This document shows positions 36,966 to 45,878 of a stretch of DNA of 54,983 nucleotides, piece after piece. Location: contig NZ_CBYM010000025.1 in the NCBI RefSeq assembly GCF_000577815.1, positions 1-54,983 on the forward strand, in the 5' to 3' direction. The position numbers and the translations under genes are program-made. A model generated the notes under the pieces. That model saw only the letters and a program-made list of their open reading frames with translations, was not told the origin of the DNA and searched no databases. Every line of letters begins with the position of its first letter. Position 1 is the stretch's first letter. The stretch is from Clostridium saudiense (GTDB lineage Bacteria > Bacillota > Clostridia > Clostridiales > Clostridiaceae).

Positions 36966-37790
36966 TTACCATCCTTTAGGTTTACTTTCTAATACCTCTA
37001 TATTCCATTCCTTAAATTCATTAACTGCAGAAACATAATATTTATCTTCTGTATTTTCTTTTTTATTTTTTACAGTAATTAATGTTTTAAAATTGCTACT
37101 ATCATACCCTCTATTTTTTACAGTAATAACCATATCAAAATCTGCTTCGTTATTTTTCACTAACTCAACATTTGGAATAATTTGTTTAGCTTTATCTAAA
37201 AAACTAATTATATCAGTAGAAAACACATATTTTAAACAATCAATATCTCCACTTATGTTTACTCCTACCTTATAATCATTTATATTTTCTGTTTTACTTA
37301 CTTGTTGTAATATTTCTAAAATAGATTGATAATAAATATAATCAAAATCTCTAGGTTTTCTTATAAAAGATAAATTTTTAATTATTACTTCATCTAATCT
37401 TTTAGAAACTGAAAATGTATTACCATCATTATAAAAATTCCCATCTTCTGTTCCAACAACATAATAAAATTCTTTAACTTCATCACCTAAATCAAATTCA
37501 AACTTATAATCTGGATCTAAACTAGACTTATTTTCGCTTATCTTTGCCCTAGATAATATATTATAAATATCTCTAATGGCACTTGTTTCCGTTACTATAA
37601 ATTTAAATCCTGTATCTCTTGTACTTTGTATACTAATTTGTTCTATATCACTTGAATTTAAATACTCGAAATAATCATTCTTCAATCCAAGTTTTTTTTC
37701 AACATTTTCTATAATTGTACACCCTGAAAAACCAAGTACAAACATTATTAAAAATGAACTTAAAATATATTTTTTTAATGCTCTTAACAT
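36966..37790 (-). CDS. Lipoprotein of unknown function
   Basis: A 274-residue protein with a lipoprotein signal peptide: basic start, hydrophobic helix (about 8-22) and lipobox FSGC (Cys near residue 24). The mature part is polar and mixed alpha/beta, without a motif I can name. AAGGAGAT precedes the ATG. It ends within a few bases of the dispersed repeat. It is probably attached to the outer face of the membrane; function unknown. Confidence 0.75.
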   Translation of the reverse strand: MLRALKKYILSSFLIMFVLGFSGCTIIENVEKKLGLKNDYFEYLNSSDIEQISIQSTRDTGFKFIVTETSAIRDIYNILSRAKISENKSSLDPDYKFEFDLGDEVKEFYYVVGTEDGNFYNDGNTFSVSKRLDEVIIKNLSFIRKPRDFDYIYYQSILEILQQVSKTENINDYKVGVNISGDIDCLKYVFSTDIISFLDKAKQIIPNVELVKNNEADFDMVITVKNRGYDSSNFKTLITVKNKKENTEDKYYVSAVNEFKEWNIEVLESKPKGW

Positions 37791-37949
37791 TTGTATCTCC
37801 TTTTAATTTGTTAATTAAAATAATAGGAGAAGCATATGCTTCCCCTAATAAAGATAATTATAATACTTTATTCCAATATTAGCAATTTAATTTATTATAT
37901 TAACCTTCAAATAAAATTTAGATATAATATCTAAGCACTATGTTCTTCA

Positions 37950-39152
37950 TTATTGCATTGGGACAACAACTGTTGAATTTTTGAAATCATAAAACATTAA
38001 CCAACAGCCCTCACTACGTCCTCCATTAGTATTTACCCAAGTTACAAAACCTGTTCTTCCATCGTAAGGCTGTTCATCCTTATCTTTCTTTCCTGGCACT
38101 CCATAAATAATATGTTTTAGGTTTCCTCTTGAATCGCACTTATATCCAAGCATAAAATATCCATATTTTTTAATGTATGGATAATAATTTAACATTGGAT
38201 AATAAGCTAATGTATACTTATTATAATTAGACATATTACACATTTCATGTAAATCATGAATAGGTATTCTGTACCACTTCGTATACTTTAACTCATCTAT
38301 GCTATTATAATCTCTTTCAAATCCATCAACTATTGATTCAAAATACTCTCCTATGCTTCCTCTTATCTTTCCATTTATCGGATCAAACTCTTTATTAGCT
38401 TCAATTTCTTCTTCATAATCTTCGAACTTACCCCTTAAGTTTTCCCTTGGTGTAATTTCTTCTATTATTTCATTTAAAGCCTCTTGTTTTACTTCGTGTA
38501 CTTCTTGTACTTCTTGAACTTCTTGTATTTTAATTTCTTCTTTTGATTTTTCTTCTACTTTTTCTCTATCAACCTTTTCTTCAGTAGCTTTTTCTTCTAC
38601 CTTAGAATCTTTAACTTCATTACTAGTAGATTTACTTTGGTTCTTCTTTAATTCTGGTTTTCTTTGTTCTTTCTTAGAATCCTTATCTGAAACTGATTTT
38701 ATTACTCTAACATCTTTAGCTTTAACAATAATATAACTCTTCCAATTATCGCTAGGTTGTTGTCCATTTAAAAATCCGCACATCACAAAAATTGGAGTAT
38801 TATTATTCATTTTAGCTATAGCAGTTCCACAAATCTTATCAAATTCTAAGTTTAACCCAGCAATATTTGATACATTATATTCCTTTGTTGCTTCACCTTT
38901 ACCACTATCACTCACGTCTAAAGGACCCAAATTTACTATTTGCTTTGTATCCTTTTTACAACAAATAAGTAACATGTAGTATTTATCATCATCCTTTTTA
39001 AGATTTTGAGCATAGAAAGAAATTTTACATTTATCTCCTTTTGCTTCTATCTTAGAATATCCAGATAATGTCTTATCATCAGAGTTTGCATATCCTCGTT
39101 AGTCCTCCTGCAAAATTACGAAGTTTCTATACAATCTACTATTACTTGCCAT
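37950..39152 (-). pseudogene. Clostridial gene of unknown function interrupted by an in-frame TAA at codon 18
   Basis: An apparent frame begins at an ATG at 38975, with no ribosome binding site. The reading frame in fact continues upstream through protein-like sequence (RGYANSDDKTLSGY onward) to an ATG at 39150-39152 with GGGGG ten bases before it, broken only by TAA at 39099-39101 (17 codons, then stop). The N-terminal ~100 residues form a beta-rich domain, residues ~160-240 are Lys/Glu-rich low complexity (EVQEVQEV), and the last ~130 form a Trp/Tyr-rich domain (KWYRIPIHDL; GRSEGCWLMFYDF). Either a recent nonsense mutation, a sequencing error or read-through. Function unknown. Confidence 0.72.
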
Positions 39153-39277
39153 TCTCTAGAACCCCCACTTTATATTAATTCCATATATTATATGTTCAAC
39201 ATTATAAAATATGTTATTATTTTTAAGTGGCTTACTTAATGACTTTATAGAATTTATAATTTAAAACAACTCAGTTC

Positions 39278-40120
39278 TTATAAAATTTCATTAATACAGT
39301 TTGCAAGATTAGCAAATTCTTGGATAGATAATGTTTCTCCTCTTCTCTTAGGATTAACTCCAGCTTTTTCAAAAGCTTCTTCAAGCTTTTCCTTTGCTGG
39401 TCCAATACTCTTAACGCCATTCCATAAAGTTTTTCTTCTCATATTAAAAGAACTTCTTATTATATCAAAGAACAATTTTTCATTTTCAACTTTAACTTTT
39501 GGCTCACTAAGCTTATCTAATCTAATAACTATTGAATCAACCTTTGGTCTAGGTATAAAACAACTTGGTGGTACTTTTCTTACTATACTTGTATTACAGT
39601 AATATTGAACAAGTAGAGACAGTGCACCATAATCTTTATTCCCAGGCTCTGCATTCATTCTCTCTGCAACTTCTTTTTGAATCATTATTGTTAATGATTT
39701 AAAATTGTACCCATCCTTAAGTAATTTTACTATTATAGGTGTTGTAACATAATAAGGCAAGTTTGCAACTAGCTTTACACTCTTTTCATCACCTATTACT
39801 TCATTAAAATCAACCTTTAATGCATCATTATGTATAAGTGTAAAATTAGGATTAGCTCCTAATTCTTGTTCTAATATTGGTATTAAATCATTATCTAATT
39901 CTATTGCAACTACTTTTTTAGCTTTCTTTAATAATTGAGCAGTTAATGTACCTACTCCTGGTCCTATTTCTATTACTAAATCTTCTCCATCAACTTCAGC
40001 TCCTGAAACTATATCTCTAGGCACCGAATCATCAATTAGAAAGTTTTGACCTAAACTTTTAGAAAACTTAAAATTATATTTTTTAACCAGCTCAGCTGTT
40101 TTTACATCTTTTATATCCAT
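39278..40120 (-). CDS. ksgA: 16S rRNA dimethyladenosine transferase RsmA (KsgA)
   Basis: A 280-residue SAM methyltransferase that dimethylates two adjacent adenosines near the 3' end of 16S rRNA. Motifs: [14 protein letters not shown], the SAM-binding [13 protein letters not shown], catalytic [10 protein letters not shown], and the C-terminal [11 protein letters not shown]. It starts at the base after the rnmV stop, with GGAGAA inside the end of rnmV, so the two are coupled. Confidence 0.97.
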   Translation of the reverse strand: MDIKDVKTAELVKKYNFKFSKSLGQNFLIDDSVPRDIVSGAEVDGEDLVIEIGPGVGTLTAQLLKKAKKVVAIELDNDLIPILEQELGANPNFTLIHNDALKVDFNEVIGDEKSVKLVANLPYYVTTPIIVKLLKDGYNFKSLTIMIQKEVAERMNAEPGNKDYGALSLLVQYYCNTSIVRKVPPSCFIPRPKVDSIVIRLDKLSEPKVKVENEKLFFDIIRSSFNMRRKTLWNGVKSIGPAKEKLEEAFEKAGVNPKRRGETLSIQEFANLANCINEIL

Positions 40121-40675
40121 TTATTTCTCCTTCTCTAGTTCCGCATCTACATATTTAATAGCTTCTATAAATTCTTCTTTAGTTATTCCATAATTATTTA
40201 ATCTTGATAACATTTGATTTGCATTTCCATAACCAATTCCCAACTTATTTCCAAGTTTTATTCTTCTAGCTTTTGCATTAGGATCACCATTTAATCTAAA
40301 ATAAAACATATCTTGAGCATCAAATGTTTCAGCCTTTTCTTCTAATGTTACTTTTGCCCTATTTAAAGCTTCGATAATAACTTCTGGACTAGCATTTTCT
40401 ACTCCTATATCATCATCCTTAATTCCATCTTCTTGTGCAATATATGCATGCTTTATTCCAGGTACTCTTTTTGCTATTATCTTTCTTATTTTTTCACCAG
40501 CAAAATCAGGATCCGTTAATACTATTACGCCTTTTCTTTTTTGTGCTTCTTTAATTCTAGCAATAACTTTAGCATTTATTCCAAAACCACCAGTGGCAAT
40601 CATTTCTGCATTAACAGCTTTTTTTACAGCTGCGATGTCATCTTTTCCCTCAACTACTATAACCTCTTTAATCAA
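40121..40675 (-). CDS. rnmV: Ribonuclease M5 (5S rRNA maturation)
   Basis: A 184-residue Toprim-domain nuclease that matures 5S rRNA. The Toprim signature VVEGKDDIAAVKKA and the acidic LTDPDFAGEKIR are both seen. A longer frame reaches a TTG at 40738, but a TTGACA/TAAATT promoter lies inside it. Starting at the TTG at 40673-40675 gives MIKEVIVVEGKDD, the normal N-terminus of the family, with GGAAGAG as ribosome binding site. Confidence 0.92.
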   Translation of the reverse strand: MIKEVIVVEGKDDIAAVKKAVNAEMIATGGFGINAKVIARIKEAQKRKGVIVLTDPDFAGEKIRKIIAKRVPGIKHAYIAQEDGIKDDDIGVENASPEVIIEALNRAKVTLEEKAETFDAQDMFYFRLNGDPNAKARRIKLGNKLGIGYGNANQMLSRLNNYGITKEEFIEAIKYVDAELEKEK

Positions 40676-40709
40676 AAGAATCTCTTCCTTTCCTTTATTA
40701 TCTCTTATT

Positions 40710-40738
40710 AATTTATCCTTATATTCATATAATGTCAA
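40710..40738 (-). promoter_or_regulatory. Probable rnmV-ksgA promoter
   Basis: Minus-strand TTGACA (40733-40738) and TAAATT (40710-40715) with a 17-base spacer. Transcription would start near 40703, downstream of the longest possible rnmV start, supporting the shorter gene. Confidence 0.55.
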
Positions 40739-40799
40739 ACCTTTGTAAATTTATATTTATTATTCTAAATAAATTTTATACTATATTTTTAGAAATATT

Positions 40800-40831
40800 A
40801 AAGGAGGCTAGTCCAATAACTAACCTCCTTT
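40800..40831 (-). terminator. Probable terminator after the yabE-like gene
   Basis: Stem AAAGGAGG/CCTCCTTT (40800-40807 and 40824-40831), extended by TAGT/ACTA inside, 4 bases after the stop codon. The following U-run is broken. Confidence 0.6.
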
Positions 40832-40835
40832 ATTA

Positions 40836-41885
40836 TTACCATTCTCCAGGATATGCTAAAATATATACTGGAACGTTATATTTTCTTCCCCATGTTCTAC
40901 ATTCAGATTCTGAATTAAGGAACACATCGATTATTTTTCCTTTAATTAAACCACCTGTATCCGCTGCAATAGCTTTACCATAATTTTCTACGTAAACTAA
41001 ACTTCCTAATGGAATTACTCTTGGATCAACTGCTATTGTGCTTATTCCACCTGGATTATAACTTGGCACAGTTCCTGTCGCAGTAATAGTATCTCCTGCA
41101 TATGCAGTAGATTCACAATAAATTAAATCCTTATATTCCATTTCTCCATCTCTGCTAGCAAATACCCTTCTGGTACCTTGTACTATAATTTCATTTACAG
41201 GCTCTTTAATAACCTTTGATTGAACTACTTCCCTAGATACTTCCTTGCCATCTTTTTTTATAACCTTATAAGTTATTTCTTTTTGACCAGCTTCACCTGC
41301 TTGTCTAACGTCCTCAGTGTTTATATCTAAACTTTCGTCCTCTTCCACTATTGTTTCATAATCAATATCTTCAGTGGCTACTTCATTTGTTACTTCAACC
41401 TTAACTAATTGAATCGTGAGATTATCTGATATTTTAGTATCTAACGAAGGTGTTATTTCATCTAATCCTTCATTAAATTCAATTCCTTCAGCATTAAGTT
41501 CATCACTTTCAGCTTCAAGCATATCTTTTACAGTATCTTCAGCAGTTTTTATAACAATAGTTTTGCTACCAACTACCATTTCAATTTCTACAGCTCTCTT
41601 AATGTTAATAATATCCTTTGATGAAATTTTTTCATCTAAAGCTGGTTGTACTTTGTCCTTAGGAGCAATTTCTATCTCCTTCTCTGCAAGTACGTCTTTA
41701 ACAGTCCCTTTATATGTTATAAATGTTTCTTCTTTTCCGTCAACGATTATTGTTATGTTTTTTCTCATACATGCAAGTGTTACTATTAATGTAACTAATA
41801 CAACACCTACAGTACCTGTAATTATTTTTGCCTTAGGACTATTAGTAAAATTGTTTCTTAAGTTTTTCTTCCATTTTTCAACCAT
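40836..41885 (-). CDS. yabE: YabE-like cell-wall protein (DUF348, G5 and 3D domains)
   Basis: A 349-residue exported/anchored protein: N-terminal transmembrane helix (about 19-38), two DUF348 repeats (about 43-85 and 98-150, each with a TVKDxLEAE-type motif), a G5 domain (about 165-245) and a C-terminal 3D domain (about 260-347) with the three aspartates of AVDPRVIPLGS, AADTGG and IIDVF. The family resembles stationary-phase survival/resuscitation factors that remodel peptidoglycan. It has a perfect promoter and a GGAGG site. Order tatD-yabE-rnmV-ksgA is conserved in Firmicutes. Confidence 0.92.
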   Translation of the reverse strand: MVEKWKKNLRNNFTNSPKAKIITGTVGVVLVTLIVTLACMRKNITIIVDGKEETFITYKGTVKDVLAEKEIEIAPKDKVQPALDEKISSKDIINIKRAVEIEMVVGSKTIVIKTAEDTVKDMLEAESDELNAEGIEFNEGLDEITPSLDTKISDNLTIQLVKVEVTNEVATEDIDYETIVEEDESLDINTEDVRQAGEAGQKEITYKVIKKDGKEVSREVVQSKVIKEPVNEIIVQGTRRVFASRDGEMEYKDLIYCESTAYAGDTITATGTVPSYNPGGISTIAVDPRVIPLGSLVYVENYGKAIAADTGGLIKGKIIDVFLNSESECRTWGRKYNVPVYILAYPGEW

Positions 41886-41921
41886 CTACATTTAACCTCC
41901 TCTGGCAAGAGCGACCATTGA

Positions 41922-41950
41922 ATTATATAAATAATTCATGTTTTTGTCAA
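41922..41950 (-). promoter_or_regulatory. Perfect sigma-A promoter of the yabE-like gene
   Basis: Minus-strand TTGACA (41945-41950) and TATAAT (41922-41927) with a 17-base spacer, about 30 bases of leader before the ATG at 41885. Confidence 0.9.
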
Positions 41951-42116
41951 ATTTCCCACCCTACCCTTAATAAAACCTGTTTTTTTAAGTGTAATAAATA
42001 CACCTTTAATAATTAATTTGAATAAAAATAAATAATGGCATTTTGCTTTTTGAAGTTTGTAGATACTGTTTATAAATTTTTAGAAAAATTTTACAATTGT
42101 TAATATTTATTTTACT

Positions 42117-42902
42117 TTATTTCTTATTATGAATCAAGCGATAGAAATTGTCATTTACAGCCAAATTAACCTCTTTTGAAGAAATTTCCTTTATCTCGGC
42201 TATTTTTTCTATTATATATCGTATATAGTCCGATTTATTCCTTTTTCCTCTATTTGGCACAGGAGCCATATAAGGACAATCAGTTTCAACTAATAATCTA
42301 TCTAATGGAATTCCTTCAACTACTTCACATATTTTTCTAGCATTTTTAAATGTTACAACACCTGTAATTCCTATATAATATCCTAACTTTACACATTCTT
42401 TTGCAAATTCAAGACTTCCAGAAAAACAATGAACTGTACCTATTACCTTTGGAAACTCTTTCATTATCTCTAATGTATCAGCATGAGCATCTCTATCATG
42501 AATAACTACTGGTAAATTTAATTCTTCTGCTAATTTCATTTGCTCTCTAAATACTCTTTTTTGTATATCTCTAGGAGGATTTTCTTCCCAATAATAATCT
42601 AGCCCTATTTCTCCAATAGCTAAAATCTTTTTATTATTTGTTGCTAATTCAATTATCTCTTTTCTTACATCATCATTATAGTCATTTGCATCACTTGGAT
42701 GAATTCCTAAAGCTCCATATATAAAATCATAATTTATCGTTAAATCATTAGTAGTTTTTAAGCTTGCTTTAGAACATGCGCAATTCAAAATCCCTACTAC
42801 TCCTTCTCTTTTAATTTGTTCAAAGACAGCTTCTCTATCTTCATTAAAAGCTTCATCATCATAATGTGAATGTGTGTCAAATATTTCATATTTAAATTCC
42901 AT
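42117..42902 (-). CDS. tatD: TatD-family metal-dependent DNase
   Basis: A 261-residue TIM-barrel hydrolase with all family motifs: DTHSHYDDEAF, GEIGLDYYW, HDRDAH, GTVHCFSGS and VETDCPYMAP. TatD proteins are 3'-5' exonucleases implicated in DNA repair. AGGGAG precedes the ATG. In most Firmicutes it follows metG directly; here a zinc-ribbon gene and a second MetRS lie between. Confidence 0.95.
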   Translation of the reverse strand: MEFKYEIFDTHSHYDDEAFNEDREAVFEQIKREGVVGILNCACSKASLKTTNDLTINYDFIYGALGIHPSDANDYNDDVRKEIIELATNNKKILAIGEIGLDYYWEENPPRDIQKRVFREQMKLAEELNLPVVIHDRDAHADTLEIMKEFPKVIGTVHCFSGSLEFAKECVKLGYYIGITGVVTFKNARKICEVVEGIPLDRLLVETDCPYMAPVPNRGKRNKSDYIRYIIEKIAEIKEISSKEVNLAVNDNFYRLIHNKK

Positions 42903-42953
42903 ACTTAATTCTCCCTTAAAAATATAATTCTATTGTTTATTATACCAAAATAA

Positions 42954-42982
42954 AGTAAAAAAACTCAGCTAATACTGAGTTT
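42954..42982 (-). terminator. Intrinsic terminator after the zinc-ribbon gene
   Basis: Stem AAACTCAG/CTGAGTTT (42961-42968 and 42975-42982) with CTAATA loop and U7 on the minus strand, 26 bases after the stop. Confidence 0.88.
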
Positions 42983-43008
42983 CTTCTTATTCAATAATAT
43001 TTAATTAT

Positions 43009-43812
43009 CTAAAAATGAAAATAAAAACTTCCTTTAAAATTTATATACTCTATTTCAATCTTAGTAGCATACCCATTATCAGATACAAATACATCATTAA
43101 ATTTTTTAGAATTTATTGGTTCAGACTCTGATAGTAAATTTCCCTGAGAATCATATAATCTAATTATTACTTCTCCATTTTTTCTCGTTCCAGAATAATC
43201 TACAGATCTGATTCCAGCACGTAAATTGTAAGTTCTTATATCTGTATATTCTACTTCATAATCAGAACCAATATATCCCCTTTCATCTGCATCATTACTT
43301 GTTACTATCTCATTTTTACTACTACTAAAAACTTCTCCATTAAATGAGTATGTTATAACACCTAGAAAAGAAATTACTATTAACAAAGCTAATATAGTAA
43401 TAGTAATTACTATAGCAATCATTACCTTTTTATTTGATTTCTTACTAGCTTTTGATTCTTTTATTTCATCTGGAAGTTCTGTTGTACAATGAGGGCAATA
43501 ATTCCATCCACTTTCAACTTTTTGTCCACAGCTTGGACAAAAGAATCCACATTTCATTCCACAGTATGGGCATGAATTTATATTATGTGGAATTTCCTTT
43601 CCACAATTATTACATTTGCTTTTATCACTTCTTGTTACAAGTGCATAAACTATTAATCCAATAGGAAAAGCTATTATTGCCGCAATAGTCCATAACCACC
43701 AATATTCTTCTCCCTTTTTTCTAGAATCTATAGCAACCCAAACAGCTTGCCATATAAATGCTGCAAATATTATTAATATAAATAATAATGTCAATATCAT
43801 AGCTATAATCAT
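43009..43812 (-). CDS. Membrane protein with double zinc ribbon, function unknown
   Basis: A 267-residue protein: two N-terminal transmembrane helices (about 3-25 and 38-60), two zinc ribbons with CxxC pairs (about 67-112: CNNCG, CPYCG, CPSCG, CPHC), a third helix (about 129-152) and an extracellular beta-rich C-terminal domain (about 175-267). The layout suggests a membrane sensor or scaffold. GGGGGAG precedes the ATG. No named family recognised beyond the zinc ribbon. Confidence 0.7.
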   Translation of the reverse strand: MIIAMILTLLFILIIFAAFIWQAVWVAIDSRKKGEEYWWLWTIAAIIAFPIGLIVYALVTRSDKSKCNNCGKEIPHNINSCPYCGMKCGFFCPSCGQKVESGWNYCPHCTTELPDEIKESKASKKSNKKVMIAIVITITILALLIVISFLGVITYSFNGEVFSSSKNEIVTSNDADERGYIGSDYEVEYTDIRTYNLRAGIRSVDYSGTRKNGEVIIRLYDSQGNLLSESEPINSKKFNDVFVSDNGYATKIEIEYINFKGSFYFHF

Positions 43813-43935
43813 CTAAACTCCCCCTTTAAGTAAATTCAACCATAAAACTTTCTCTAATTTATTTTTTATTAAGAATAGTTAATATTTTCTTCAGAAATTT
43901 GACACCTAAATGACACAATTAAAGTTTATTATAAT

Positions 43936-44041
43936 AACTGTAAAGTAGTTAAAGCATTATTATTTACCCCTAAAACCATCTTGTAAAGTTGGTTTCCTAG
44001 AGTTATTCGTCCCCCAAATGAAATAACTCTAGGTTTTTTTT
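43936..44041 (+). ncRNA. Candidate small RNA with two C-rich stretches
   Basis: Between two leftward genes the plus strand carries TTTACCCCTAAAACC, a small AAACCA/TGGTTT hairpin (about 43973-43995) and a 12-bp terminator stem CCTAGAGTTATT/AATAACTCTAGG with loop CGTCCCCCAAATGA, ending in U8 at 44041. The U-run is only on the plus side, so it cannot terminate either neighbour. C-rich loops suggest pairing with Shine-Dalgarno sequences. A TATAAT lies at 43930-43935, but no well-spaced -35; the 5' end is therefore uncertain. Confidence 0.5.
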
Positions 44042-44042
44042 G

Positions 44043-45671
44043 TTAATTTTTCTTTTCTTTTAATCTAGCTACTTCTTCACTAACTCTTTTTTTATCAATT
44101 TTATTAAAAAGAACTTCACATTCTTTAATTAATCCTTCTTTTTTTTCAGTAAAGCTCCAAATACTTTCATTTAATCCTATTGATACTTTTATTTTTTCAC
44201 AAGTTCCTGGCATAAATGGATATAATAAATTTGATAAATTAACTATAATTTGAATACAATTATAAGTGACATCTTTACATTTAGCAGAATCACTACTTAA
44301 TAAATCCCAAACCTTACTATTATCAAAATATTTATTTCCCTTTTTGCATAAATTCATTATGTCATTTAAACTATCTCTAAAATGACCTTCTTCGATTTTA
44401 TCACCTATATCAAAATATAAATTCAAAATTTCATTTTTTAACTTTTCATCCATCTTTCCATTAGGTACTCTATTAGCATAATTTTTCCTAGAAAATAATA
44501 AAACCTTATTAACAAAATTATTTAGTTCTCCTACTAACTCATTATTATGTATATTTATATATTCTCTCCAAGTAAAATCAGTATCTTTATCTTCTGGTGA
44601 ATTTAATGATAAATAGTATCTGAAACTATCAGCATTATATTTTTTACATACGTAATCTGCCCAAAGAGCCCAATTTTTAACTGCTGAAAAAGGCTTACTT
44701 TCAAGTTTTAGATGTTCTCCTGATATTATTCTCAAATTAGGATTTTTTATGCCAAGTCCTGCTAAAATTGCTGGGAATATTACAGTATGAAAAGGTATAT
44801 TATCTTTTCCGTGAATAAAATAAACTCTTGAATCTTCACCTTCCCAATATTCTTTATAATCCTCGCCTCTTTCTTCAAGACATTTCATACTAGCTGTTAA
44901 ATATCCCATAACCGCTTCTATCCAAACGAATATTTTTTTATCTTCATAACCTTCTAATGGAACATCAACACCCCAATCAAAATCTCTAGTTACTGCCCTA
45001 TCTCTTAGTCCTTCATCTAAATATCTTTTTAGTATCTTCTTTGCATTTTCTCTCCATCCATCTTGATTTATATATAATCTTTTAACATCATTCTCGAATT
45101 TTGATAAGCTAAAAAATAAATGTTTAGTTTCTTTTAAAACTGGCTCAGAATCACAGAATTTGCATCTTATATCTATTAATTCACTACTTTCAAATTCACC
45201 ATTACAATTTTCACAACCATCACCAGTTGCTTCTTCTCCGCAAATTGGGCATTTTCCTATAATATATCTATCAGCTAAATATTCATTACATTTTTCACAA
45301 TAAGTTTGTTCTACATTCTTTTCATATATAAAACCCTTTTTATATAATTCTAATATGAAATACTTAACCTTTTCTTCATGATACTCTGAATGAGTTTTTG
45401 CAAAAATATCAAAAGAAAACCCTAATGATTTAAAGCATTTTTTAAACTCTTCATGATATTTTTCTACAGCTTCTAATGGTGTTATTCCTTCTTCTTTTGC
45501 CTTCATTGTTACAGGAGTACCATGACAGTCTGTTCCAGAAAGAAAAACAACCTCATCCCCCATCATCCTATGATACCTAGCTAAAATATCTCCCGGTAAC
45601 AAAACTGCAATTCTTCCCAAATGTAAAGGTCCATTAGCATAAGGCCATGCATTACCTATAATAATATTCAT
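44043..45671 (-). CDS. Second, divergent methionyl-tRNA synthetase-like protein
   Basis: A 542-residue class I synthetase-like protein with an intact HIGH-type motif (PLHLGR, near residue 15), four Cys pairs for zinc (CEKC, CPIC, CENC, CKFC) as in E. coli/archaeal MetRS, and the anticodon-binding helical domain. The second signature (KFSKS/KMSKS) is replaced by PFSAV (residues 327-331), losing both lysines. There is no C-terminal tRNA-binding (Trbp111) domain and no T-box. It may be an antibiotic-resistant MetRS2-like enzyme or a non-translational paralogue; canonical activity is doubtful. Confidence 0.8.
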   Translation of the reverse strand: MNIIIGNAWPYANGPLHLGRIAVLLPGDILARYHRMMGDEVVFLSGTDCHGTPVTMKAKEEGITPLEAVEKYHEEFKKCFKSLGFSFDIFAKTHSEYHEEKVKYFILELYKKGFIYEKNVEQTYCEKCNEYLADRYIIGKCPICGEEATGDGCENCNGEFESSELIDIRCKFCDSEPVLKETKHLFFSLSKFENDVKRLYINQDGWRENAKKILKRYLDEGLRDRAVTRDFDWGVDVPLEGYEDKKIFVWIEAVMGYLTASMKCLEERGEDYKEYWEGEDSRVYFIHGKDNIPFHTVIFPAILAGLGIKNPNLRIISGEHLKLESKPFSAVKNWALWADYVCKKYNADSFRYYLSLNSPEDKDTDFTWREYINIHNNELVGELNNFVNKVLLFSRKNYANRVPNGKMDEKLKNEILNLYFDIGDKIEEGHFRDSLNDIMNLCKKGNKYFDNSKVWDLLSSDSAKCKDVTYNCIQIIVNLSNLLYPFMPGTCEKIKVSIGLNESIWSFTEKKEGLIKECEVLFNKIDKKRVSEEVARLKEKKN

Positions 45672-45689
45672 TAAAAAACCCCCTTTTAT

Positions 45690-45803
45690 TTAGTTAATAG
45701 TTTTGAGTTATAGTAAAAAGGTCAGCAAAGCTGACCTTTTTTTCATTTCCTAAAATCCGCTTATGCCAACTTTATTCCTTAACTTATCACTTGTCACTCA
45801 CTA
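45690..45803. repeat. Dispersed intergenic repeat, copy 3 (divergent), with terminator
   Basis: The edges TTAGTTAATAGTTTTGAGTT (45690-45709) and TTCCTTAACTTATCACTTGTC (about 45772-45794) resemble the arms of copies 1 and 2. Inside is a perfect 12-bp stem AAAAAGGTCAGC/GCTGACCTTTTT (45715-45741), a bidirectional terminator that separates metG from the divergent MetRS gene. A further ACACCTAC/GTAGGTGT hairpin follows at 45814-45841. Confidence 0.55.
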
Positions 45804-45878
45804 CTTTAATGAAACACCTACTCATTAACACTCGTAGGTGTAAGTTCAGTTAACTAAATCAAATATTTAGAACTTCAC

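Noticed and set aside
38480..38640. Repetitive sequence resembling short tandem repeats
   Set aside because: It simply encodes the Glu/Val/Lys-rich linker (EVQEVQEV) of the interrupted gene; no regular spacer pattern, so not CRISPR.
41416..41895. Long plus-strand open frame (159 codons) opposite yabE
   Set aside because: It lies wholly over the clear 3D/G5/DUF348 protein on the other strand, has no ribosome binding site and encodes Ser/Thr/Ile-rich non-protein-like sequence.
43899..43935. TTGACA followed by TATAAT as promoter of the 44 kb small RNA
   Set aside because: The spacer is 25 bases, too long for sigma-A; the nearer ATGACA gives 14 bases. I therefore leave the promoter unassigned.
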